The position numbers and the translations under genes are program-made. Positions 19,801-28,522 of a stretch of 64,000 nucleotides of DNA are shown here, in pieces (the first letter of the stretch is position 1; each line of letters starts with the position of its first letter). Below the pieces are notes generated by a model. That model saw only the letters and a list, made by a program, of their open reading frames with translations. It was not told the origin of the DNA and searched no databases. The DNA comes from Cyanobium usitatum str. Tous (GTDB lineage: Bacteria; Cyanobacteriota; Cyanobacteriia; PCC-6307; Cyanobiaceae): the NCBI RefSeq assembly GCF_963920485.1, contig NZ_OY986431.1:558001-622000 (forward strand). The letters are read 5' to 3'.

Positions 19801-20635
19801 GGTGGAGCTCGACCACGGCGCCTTCATCCAGGTGGCTGTTCGCATCGACGCTGAGGCTCGCCGGGTTCAGGTTGATTTCAGCGGCACCTCGCCCCAGCAC
19901 AGCGGCAATCTAAACGCCCCCTTAGCCGTAACCAAGGCGGTGGTGCTCTACGTGTTTCGCTGCTTGGTAGGTGAACAGATCCCCCTCAATGCCGGCTGCT
20001 TCGAGCCGATCGAGCTGATCGTGCCGCCGGGCTCCCTGCTGCATCCCAATCCACCAGCGGCGGTGGTTGCCGGCAATGTGGAAATCTCCCAAGCGGCAGC
20101 CAACGCTCTGTTTGCGGCGCTGGGGGTGCAAGCCGCCGCCCAGGGCACGATGAACAACCTCAGCTTTGGCAATGGCCAATGCCAGTACTACGAAACGATC
20201 GGTGGGGGCAGCGGCGCCGGCATCCGCCCCGGTGGTGCCGGCTTTGACGGGGCGGCCGCTGTGCAGAGCCACATGACCAACTCCCGTATCACCGACCCGG
20301 AAATTTTGGAAACGCGCTTTCCGGTGCGGCTGGAGCGCTTTGGGATCCGGGCCGGATCGGGCGGGGATGGGCAGTTTCGTGGCGGCGATGGGGCGGTGCG
20401 GCAGTTGCGTTTTTTGGCCCCGATGACCGTTGCCCTGATCTCCGGTGCGCGGCGGGTGGCTCCGGCGGGGTTGGCCGGCGGGCTGCCGGGCGCCTGCGGC
20501 CGCAACACCTGGATTGGGGTTGATGGCACGAGCCGGCAGCTTGACGGCTGCTGCGAGCTGGAGCTCCAGCCAGGTGTTGCCCTCTGTATTGAGACCCCCG
20601 GCGGTGGGGGCTACGGCGCCCCCAGCAGGCCATGA
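16853..20635 (+). CDS. ATP-dependent 5-oxoprolinase (HyuA-HyuB fusion)
   Basis: Opens 5-oxoproline to glutamate using ATP. It is a fused protein of about 1260 residues with an HyuA-type N-terminal half ([64 protein letters not shown]) and an HyuB-type C-terminal half ([65 protein letters not shown]). The GTG at 16853 was chosen; a TTG at 16832 overlapping the YajQ gene is the alternative. Overlap with ggt by 4 nt suggests joint use of gamma-glutamyl compounds. Confidence 0.9.
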   Translation: [1260 protein letters not shown]

Positions 20636-22434
20636 GCCCTGTTGTTGTTAATTGGCCTGCGCTAGCGCTGGCGACGCTGCTGGCCTCACCAGCCCAGGCA
20701 GAGGTGCTGCAGGAGCGCAGCCAGCGCTTCCACCCCCAGTGGTCTGCCGCCGGCATGGTGGCCAGCCAGGAGCGCTGGGCATCGCTAGCGGGCGCTGAGA
20801 TCCTGGCCCGTGGCGGCAATGCGGTGGATGCGGCGGTGGCCACGGCCTTTGCCCTGGCGGTCACCCTGCCCCAGGCGGGCAACCTCGGCGGCGGTGGTTT
20901 TTTGGTGCTGTGGCTGCCCGGGCCATCACCGGCTGCGGGCCGGGGCTGCCCCACCGCCCCGGAGCTGCGGCTTGGCCGCGGCACGGCGGTGGCCGTGAAC
21001 TTTCGCGAGACGGCGCCCCTGGCAGCCACCGCTGGGATATTCCTCGGCCCCGAAGGCGAGGTGGATCGTCAGCGGGCCACCCGCAGCCTGTTGAGTGTGG
21101 CCGTGCCTGGCAGCCCAGCCGGTCTGTTGCTGAGCCAGCGCTGCTATGGCCGGCTCTCTCGGGCCGCCGTGATGGCGCCGGCGATCCGCCTGGCCAGCCG
21201 CGGTTTTCCTGTGGGCAAGGAACTGGCCGATTCCCTGCGCCAGGCCACACCCCTGCTGCAGTCGGACCCCACCTCCAGCCAGCTGTTTCTTAAGCGACCC
21301 CTGCGACCTGCCCAGCTGTGGCGCCAGCCCCTGCTTGCCGCCAGCCTGCGGCGCATCGCCGACCAGGGCGAGACGGGCTTCTACGAGGGCCCGATTGCTG
21401 ACGCATTGGTGACCTTGATGCGCCAACGGGGCGGCTTGATTCGCCATGCCGACCTCAAGGGCTACCGGGCCCAGCTGGTGCGCCCCCTGCAGGCGAGGTT
21501 CCGCAACCATCCGGTGCTCACCATGCCGCCCCCCAGTGGTGGCGGGGTCACCCTGGTGCAGCTGCTCCAGGTGCTCGAGCCCATGCCCCTGGCCGAGCTG
21601 GGTCTCAACAGTGCCGCCAGCCTGCACCGGATGGTGGAGGCGATGAACCTCGCCTATCGCGATCGCAACCACTGGCTAGGCGATCCCGACCAGGTGGCGA
21701 TGCCGTTGGAGCGCTTGCTGAGCGCGGCCCATGCGCAGCGGTTGCGGGCCCAGATCAGGCTGGAGCGCCATCGCCCCTCCAGCGAGCTAGCGGCCCAGGG
21801 CTTCCAGGTTGGCGGCACCAACACCACCCACCTTTCAGTGGCCGACCCTCAGGGCGGGCTGGTGGCCCTCACCACCACCCTCAACTTCGCCTACGGCAGT
21901 GGCATCAGCGTTCCTGGTGCCGGTTTCCTGCTCAACAACGAAATGGACGACTTCACCGCCAAGCCCGGTGTGGCCAATGCCTATGGCCTGGTGCAGGGCA
22001 GCGCTAACGCCATCGCCCCGGGCAAGCGTCCCCTGAGCTCGATGACGCCCACCTTGGTGTTTCGCCCCGATGGCCGGCCCTGGCTGGCTACCGGCAGCCC
22101 TGGCGGCAGCCGCATCATCACAACGGTGTTGCAGGTGCTGCTCAACCGCCTGGTGCACGGGTTGAATTTGGCCTCAGCCGTGGCCAGCCCCCGCATCCAC
22201 TCCCAGCTCTGGCCCGATCAGATCAGCGTGGAGCAGGGGCTAAGCCCTGACACCGTGGGGTTACTGGAGGCGAAAGGCCACCGAGTAGTTGTTACGGCCG
22301 CCATGGGATCGGCAAACAGCGTTGAGGTGTTGCCGGAGGGCGGCAGCTTGGGGGTGGCCGATCCCCGCCGCCTCGATGCGGCGGCCATTGGCGAGCTGCC
22401 GCTCAACTGGCCGGCTGGCTTGGTGGGGCCGTGA
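20632..22434 (+). CDS. ggt: Gamma-glutamyltranspeptidase, exported
   Basis: Cleaves or transfers the gamma-glutamyl group of glutathione and related peptides, in the periplasm. A short signal segment (WPALALATLLASPAQA) is followed by the GGT fold: GGNAVDAAVATAFALAV, the LGGGGF loop and MPPPSGGGVTL. The autoprocessing threonine is about T398 in GGTNTTHLSVADPQGG. SSMTPTLVF and TGSPGGSRIITTVLQVL mark the small subunit. Its ATG overlaps the 5-oxoprolinase stop by 4 nt, so the pair could carry out the last steps of glutathione salvage. Confidence 0.93.
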   Translation: MSPVVVNWPALALATLLASPAQAEVLQERSQRFHPQWSAAGMVASQERWASLAGAEILARGGNAVDAAVATAFALAVTLPQAGNLGGGGFLVLWLPGPSPAAGRGCPTAPELRLGRGTAVAVNFRETAPLAATAGIFLGPEGEVDRQRATRSLLSVAVPGSPAGLLLSQRCYGRLSRAAVMAPAIRLASRGFPVGKELADSLRQATPLLQSDPTSSQLFLKRPLRPAQLWRQPLLAASLRRIADQGETGFYEGPIADALVTLMRQRGGLIRHADLKGYRAQLVRPLQARFRNHPVLTMPPPSGGGVTLVQLLQVLEPMPLAELGLNSAASLHRMVEAMNLAYRDRNHWLGDPDQVAMPLERLLSAAHAQRLRAQIRLERHRPSSELAAQGFQVGGTNTTHLSVADPQGGLVALTTTLNFAYGSGISVPGAGFLLNNEMDDFTAKPGVANAYGLVQGSANAIAPGKRPLSSMTPTLVFRPDGRPWLATGSPGGSRIITTVLQVLLNRLVHGLNLASAVASPRIHSQLWPDQISVEQGLSPDTVGLLEAKGHRVVVTAAMGSANSVEVLPEGGSLGVADPRRLDAAAIGELPLNWPAGLVGP

Positions 22435-22520
22435 GCAGGTTGATGGCGGAAAACGCCATGCCAATGCCAAACAACATGCCGATCGCCCAGATGCTGTCGG
22501 AGGGCCACTCGGCAATCAGC
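22403..22520 (-). pseudogene. C-terminal remnant resembling an HdeD-family membrane protein
   Basis: On the minus strand, in the short gap after livF and overlapping the end of ggt, the frame reads LIAEWPSDSIWAIGMLFGIG followed by MAFSAINLLTAPPSQPAS and a stop. The pattern WP-x-x-S-x-W-x-I-G-x-L-x-G-I resembles the last helix of HdeD-type membrane proteins. Upstream the frame closes at a stop within about 10 codons and offers no good start. It looks like a leftover fragment, not an intact gene; resemblance is by eye only. Confidence 0.4.
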
Positions 22521-22541
22521 CCCTGCTCAGTTCGCCAATAG

Positions 22542-23270
22542 TCAGTTCGCCCCTAGATAGGAAGCCTGGAGGCTGTCGTCGGCCAGGAGTTGTTCGGCGC
22601 TGCCGCCGGTGCTGATGCTGCCCGCCTCCAAAACCAGGCCCCGATCGGCAATGGTCAGGGCGGCCTGGGCGTTTTGCTCTACAAGCAAAATGGTGAGCCC
22701 ATCTCGGTGCAGCTGGGCTAGGGCGGCCATCACCTCGGCTACAAGCCGGGGCGCTAATCCCAGACTCGGCTCATCCAGCATCAACAGGCTGGGCCTGGCC
22801 ATCAGGGAGCGGCTGATGGCCAGCATCTGCTGCTCGCCGCCGGAAAGGGAGCCGGCCAGCTGGCTGCGGCGCTCGGCCAGGCGGGGAAATAGGGCGTAGC
22901 AGCGCTCCAGATCTCTGGCGATTGCGGCTTTGTCCCGGCGCAACCAGGCGCCCAGGGCCAGGTTGTCGGCTACCGACTGGCGGCTGAGCACCCGGCGACC
23001 TTCCGGGCAGTGGCTGATGCCCAACTTCACGGTGCGCTCGGTGCGCAGGCGATTGATCAAGCCGCCATGCCAGAGGATCTCGCCGCCGGCGGGGTGAATC
23101 AGGCCGGAGATGGCCCGCAGGGTGGTGCTTTTACCGGCGCCATTGGCCCCCAGCAGGGTCACCAGCTCGCCGGCTTGCACCGTCAGATTGATGCCATGCA
23201 GAGCCGTGATGCTGCCGTAGCGCACCACCAGGTTGCGAAGCTCGAGCAGGGGCGCTTGGGGTCCGTTCAT
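22542..23270 (-). CDS. livF: Amino-acid ABC transporter ATPase, LivF type
   Basis: ATP-binding subunit of a branched-chain/neutral amino-acid importer. The 242-residue protein has Walker A GANGAGKS, signature SLSGGEQQMLAISRSL, Walker B LLMLDEPSLGLAP and H-loop region LLVEQNAQAAL. The phrase LDEPSLGLAP and the short length are characteristic of LivF over LivG. The ATG at 23270 overlaps the livG stop by 4 nt. It is the last gene of the transporter operon. Confidence 0.92.
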   Translation of the reverse strand: MNGPQAPLLELRNLVVRYGSITALHGINLTVQAGELVTLLGANGAGKSTTLRAISGLIHPAGGEILWHGGLINRLRTERTVKLGISHCPEGRRVLSRQSVADNLALGAWLRRDKAAIARDLERCYALFPRLAERRSQLAGSLSGGEQQMLAISRSLMARPSLLMLDEPSLGLAPRLVAEVMAALAQLHRDGLTILLVEQNAQAALTIADRGLVLEAGSISTGGSAEQLLADDSLQASYLGAN

Positions 23271-24031
23271 GCGCCACCGCCCAGATAGGCCTCGATCACG
23301 GCCGGATCGCGCCGCACCTGCTCGGGGCTGCCCAGGGCGATGCGTTGGCCGAAGTTGAGGACTGCCAGCCGGTCGCAAAGGCCCAACATCAAGGGCACAT
23401 GGTGCTCAATGATCAGCACCGTCAGCTTGAACTGGTCCCGGATGCTCCGGATCAGCTCCCGCAGCTCATCTTTCTCTGAGGGGTTCATGCCAGCGGCCGG
23501 CTCATCGAGCAGTAGCAGCTGGGGACGGCTGGCCAGGGCCCGGGCCATCTCCAGGCGGCGCCGGTCTCCATAGGAAAGGCTGGCCGCGTTTTGGTGGGCA
23601 GCGGCTTCCAGCTGGAATAGGGCAAGCAGCTCTAGAGCCTGTTGATGCAGCTGGGCTTCGCGGCGGCGAAAGGACTGGGTTTGCAGCAGGGCCGCTAGGG
23701 GCGGCTGACGGCCGTGCTGATGCAGGCCCACGAGCACATTTTCAAGGCAGCTCATGCTGCTGAACAAGCGCAGATTTTGGAAGTTGCGCGCGATGCCGAG
23801 ACGGGCAATGCGGTGGTTGCTGAGGCCAGCAAGGCTTGCCCCCCGCCAGCTCACGCGGCCGCTGCTGGCAGCGGTGAGGCCAGAGATCACGTTGAACAGG
23901 GTGGTCTTGCCGGCACCATTGGGGCCAAGTAGGCCAAAAATCTCGCCCTGCTGCACCTCTAAATCGACACCCTGCAAGGCTTGCAGGCCACCGAAGCGCA
24001 CCCCCACATTCTCCACCTGAAGCAGGCTCAT
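23267..24031 (-). CDS. livG: Amino-acid ABC transporter ATPase, LivG type
   Basis: Second ATP-binding subunit, 254 residues. It has Walker A GPNGAGKTTLFNVISGL, the LivG-specific FQNLRLFSSMSCLENVLVGLHQH, signature SLSYGDRRRLEMARALA, Walker B LLLLDEPAAGMNPSE and IIEHHVPLMLGLCDRL. The stop overlaps the livF start and its own start overlaps the livM stop, both by 4 nt, so the four inner genes are tightly coupled. Confidence 0.92.
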   Translation of the reverse strand: MSLLQVENVGVRFGGLQALQGVDLEVQQGEIFGLLGPNGAGKTTLFNVISGLTAASSGRVSWRGASLAGLSNHRIARLGIARNFQNLRLFSSMSCLENVLVGLHQHGRQPPLAALLQTQSFRRREAQLHQQALELLALFQLEAAAHQNAASLSYGDRRRLEMARALASRPQLLLLDEPAAGMNPSEKDELRELIRSIRDQFKLTVLIIEHHVPLMLGLCDRLAVLNFGQRIALGSPEQVRRDPAVIEAYLGGGA

Positions 24032-24945
24032 GGCTTTCCACCCTGCGCTGCTGGGGTGGGGGTGCGCCGCATTATTCGCTTGAGTGTCTTAAACAGCTCC
24101 GGGGTAATCACTCCTTGGGGAAAGAACAGGGGACCGACCAGAATCACGGCGCCAAAGACAATCAAGCGCAGGTCGCCGACCGGGCGCAGCAGTTCTGGTA
24201 AGGCGGTGAGCAGCAGGCCACCAAATACCGGACCCAGCCAGGTGCGCGAGCCGCCGAACACCACGAACGCCAGGGTGGTGATGCTTGCGTCGAAGTTGCC
24301 CAGCTTGGCGTTCCAGGAGTTGAGGAAGTGGGCTGCCACAACACCTGTGATCCCCGCCACTAGGGCGCTGAGTACAAAGGCAAGCAGCTTGCTGTCGGCG
24401 GTGTTGATGCCCTGGCTGGCGGCGGCTAGTTCGTCGTCGCGGATGGCGGCCATGGCCCGTCCGGGCCGAGTCTTTTCGAGCCGGTCGCATAGCCAGCAGA
24501 TCAGCGCCAACAGCGCCAGGGTGAAGGCGGCGTAGCCAGCGGCGCTATCAAATGGCTGGGGGATGCCGAAAATGCCCAGGGCTCCGCCGGTGAACTCCAG
24601 GTTGAGGGTGACAACCCGCAGGATTTCGACCAGGGCGATCGTGGCGATGGCTAGGTAGATGCCCCGCAGCCGCAGCACCACTCGACCCAGGCCCAGGGCC
24701 AGCACGCCGGTGAGCAGGCCTGCTAGCGCCATCTCTAGCAAAACTGAAGTGATCGGGTAGGTGCTGCCGCTGCCGGCTAGGGCGGGCAGCCGCGTAGAGA
24801 GCAGGGCTGCCACCGTGCCGCCAATGGCGAAGAAGCCCGGGGTGGCGAGGGAGAGCTGGCCGCAGCGCAGGGGCAGGTACACCGATAGGCCCAGCAGGGC
24901 CCCAAGCAGCATTTGTTCGAGCAGGCCGGCATCCATGCTGATCAC
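24028..24945 (-). CDS. livM: Amino-acid ABC transporter permease, LivM type
   Basis: A 305-residue inner-membrane permease with eight or more hydrophobic segments. LSLATPGFFAIGGTVAALL and LRLRGIYLAIATIALVEILRVV are the LivM signatures. RDDELAAASQGINTADSKLLAFVLSALVAGITG is the cytoplasmic coupling region. The start is taken as GTG at 24945, which overlaps the livH stop as GTGA; an in-frame ATG nine bases downstream (24936) is possible. Confidence 0.92.
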   Translation of the reverse strand: MISMDAGLLEQMLLGALLGLSVYLPLRCGQLSLATPGFFAIGGTVAALLSTRLPALAGSGSTYPITSVLLEMALAGLLTGVLALGLGRVVLRLRGIYLAIATIALVEILRVVTLNLEFTGGALGIFGIPQPFDSAAGYAAFTLALLALICWLCDRLEKTRPGRAMAAIRDDELAAASQGINTADSKLLAFVLSALVAGITGVVAAHFLNSWNAKLGNFDASITTLAFVVFGGSRTWLGPVFGGLLLTALPELLRPVGDLRLIVFGAVILVGPLFFPQGVITPELFKTLKRIMRRTPTPAAQGGKP

Positions 24946-25874
24946 ACCTTGTTGGGCTGGGGGCGGCCCAGCAGACCCTGGGGCCTGATCAACAGCACCA
25001 GGAACAGGAAGCCAAAGGAGACTGCATCTTTGTAGCCCGATAGGTCGGAGGGCACGCAGGCCTCGGCCAGTCCGATGATCAAGCCTCCCAGCACGGCGCC
25101 AGGCACGCTGCCGAGCCCGCCAAGCACCAGCACTCCCAGCCCCTTGAGCCCGTAGCCAATGCCGAAGTAAGGCCCGGCGATGCTGACGCTCAACCCCACC
25201 AGTCCGCCGGCCATACCGGCCAGGAAGCCACTGATGCCGAAGGAGATCTGGATCATACGGCTGCTGTTGATGCCAAGCAGCTGGGCGGTCACCGGGTCTT
25301 CGGAAACGGCCTGCAGTGCCTTGCCGCTGCGGCTGCCGTCTATCCAGATCGAAAGGGCTGCCAGCAGCAGGCCGGCTATGGCCAGCAGGATCACCTGCAC
25401 GGTGCGCACCTTGGCACCGGCGATGCTCAGCGCAGCTGGCAGGGAGCCAAGGGTGCCCACCGGGATCGAATAACTCTCGGCTCCCACCAGCAGCTGGATC
25501 AGGTTCACCAAAATCACCCCGGCGCCCAGGCTGGTGATCAGGGCCAGCAGGGGATCGGAGCCTCGATCGCGCAGGGGGCGAAAGGCGATGCGCTCCACCA
25601 CCAGGGCCACGGCGGCGGCAGCCACGCCCGCCAGTGGTAGGGCCAGCCAGAAGGGCAGGGCAAAGGGGAGCTGCAGGCCGGCCAGCAAACCATTGGCACC
25701 CACCGCGCCTCCAATCAGCAGATAGGTGAAGTAACCACCCAGGGTGAAGATCGCCCCGTGAGCGAAGTTGATCACCCCCAGCACTGAAAACACCAAGGTG
25801 TAGCCAAGGGCAAACAGGGCGTAAACAGCTCCTACCGAGAGCCCGTTGAACAGCAGTTGCAGCAGGCCTTCCAT
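24942..25874 (-). CDS. livH: Amino-acid ABC transporter permease, LivH type
   Basis: A 310-residue inner-membrane permease. It shows NGLSVGAVYALFALGYTLVFSVLGVINFAHGAIFTLGGYF at the N-terminus (the LivH hallmark) and EDPVTAQLLGINSSRMIQISFGISG in the cytoplasmic coupling loop, followed by GVLVLGGLGSVPGAVLGGLIIG. It follows the binding-protein gene by 9 nt and overlaps livM by 4 nt. Confidence 0.93.
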   Translation of the reverse strand: MEGLLQLLFNGLSVGAVYALFALGYTLVFSVLGVINFAHGAIFTLGGYFTYLLIGGAVGANGLLAGLQLPFALPFWLALPLAGVAAAAVALVVERIAFRPLRDRGSDPLLALITSLGAGVILVNLIQLLVGAESYSIPVGTLGSLPAALSIAGAKVRTVQVILLAIAGLLLAALSIWIDGSRSGKALQAVSEDPVTAQLLGINSSRMIQISFGISGFLAGMAGGLVGLSVSIAGPYFGIGYGLKGLGVLVLGGLGSVPGAVLGGLIIGLAEACVPSDLSGYKDAVSFGFLFLVLLIRPQGLLGRPQPNKV

Positions 25875-25883
25875 GCCGCTCCC

Positions 25884-27095
25884 CTAGGGCAGCAGGCTAA
25901 AGCGACCGCTTTTGCCCCCAGCATTCATGCGCACCTGGGCGACGAAGAAGTTTTTCTGAATCACCTCGCCCTCGGGGGTGAAGCGGATTTCTCCAAGGGG
26001 TGTTTGGTAGGTGCCGCCGAGGATTTCAGCCATCAAGGCCCGGCGGGCCTTGCTGACGCTGAGGCCCTTGAGCGGTCGGCTGCGATCGAGGCGAGCGAGC
26101 GCTTCGCCGATCACCTGCATGGCGGTGTAGGCCTGGGCGGTGAGCTGGGGTGGGATCGGGCTGACCTTGGGATTGCGGGCCTGGGCTGCAGCGAAGGCGG
26201 CAGTAAAGCGCTGGTTGGCGGGCGTGGCCAGCTCCGGGCTGTAGGCCTGAGCGATCAAGATGCCGTCGCAATACTTCTGGCAGATCGGGTAGATGTTTGG
26301 CGTGTTCATGCCATTGCCCACCACGATCGCGCCGCGGTAGCCGAGCTCCCGCAACTGGCGGATCAGGTTGCCGCCATCCATGGCCTGCAGCGACAGCACC
26401 ACCAGATCGGGCTTCTGATTGAGGGCGGCGGTGATCTGGCTCTGGAAGTCCTGGTCGTTGAGCTGGGTGCGTTGCACCGTGACTGGCTTGAGGCCTTTGG
26501 CTGTGAGGGCCTGCTGGAAGATCACCGTCTCGGCGGTGCTGTACGCGTCGTCTTGGGCGTAAAACACCGCTGCCCGGCGGATGCCCGGGTTGAGTTGCAG
26601 GGCCTTGGCAATCGAGAGCGGCGCGATCACCGAGCTTTGGGCTGATACCCGGCTAATGAAATAGCCGATCTCCGGAATGCCGGTGGCGGTATTAGAAGGA
26701 GCCACCAAGGGCACGCCCCGGCGCTGGGCGATAGGACCGGCAGAAAATGATTGCTGGGAGAGGGTGGGGCCGATCAGGGCAAGTATGCCCCGGTTGATCT
26801 GCAAGGAGACGGCAGCGTTGGCACTGGGCTCGGCGCTGCCCCCGTCTTCGATGCTCAGGGCGAGGGGTTTGCCATTAACTCCGCCGGCGCCATTGAGGGT
26901 TGCAAGGGCGAGCTCGATGCCGATTTTTTGGTCCTGGCCGTAAACGTTGGCATTGCCGGTGAGGGCCAAAACTGCCCCAACGGGAACGCCCTTGCTGAGA
27001 TTGACCGGACCTTGATCGTCTGAGCCCTGGCAGGCGCTGAGTGCCGCTGCAGCAGAGAGCAGGGCGGCCAGGCTGGAGGCAAGACGAAGCTTCAT
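25884..27095 (-). CDS. Amino-acid ABC transporter substrate-binding lipoprotein (NatB/LivK-like)
   Basis: A 403-residue periplasmic binding lipoprotein. The signal MKLRLASSLAALLSAAAALSAC ends in a lipobox (LSAC). GVPVGAVLALTGNANVYGQDQKIGIELALATLN is the family's opening domain, with GPTLSQQSFSAGPIAQRRGVPLVAPSNT for ligand contact. The ATG at 27095, 11 nt after hemL, is preferred over an upstream in-frame ATG inside hemL. By similarity to cyanobacterial NatABCDE it may carry neutral amino acids; the exact ligand is unproven. Confidence 0.88.
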   Translation of the reverse strand: MKLRLASSLAALLSAAAALSACQGSDDQGPVNLSKGVPVGAVLALTGNANVYGQDQKIGIELALATLNGAGGVNGKPLALSIEDGGSAEPSANAAVSLQINRGILALIGPTLSQQSFSAGPIAQRRGVPLVAPSNTATGIPEIGYFISRVSAQSSVIAPLSIAKALQLNPGIRRAAVFYAQDDAYSTAETVIFQQALTAKGLKPVTVQRTQLNDQDFQSQITAALNQKPDLVVLSLQAMDGGNLIRQLRELGYRGAIVVGNGMNTPNIYPICQKYCDGILIAQAYSPELATPANQRFTAAFAAAQARNPKVSPIPPQLTAQAYTAMQVIGEALARLDRSRPLKGLSVSKARRALMAEILGGTYQTPLGEIRFTPEGEVIQKNFFVAQVRMNAGGKSGRFSLLP

Positions 27096-27106
27096 GGGGG
27101 CTGGGC

Positions 27107-28447
<1,341 letters not shown>

Positions 28448-28522
28448 AGAGAAACAAAACCGTCAACCATCCTGACCCAAAACAGGCCCGTAGTGCTTTT
28501 TCGGTAAGTTGGGGCTCTTGCG

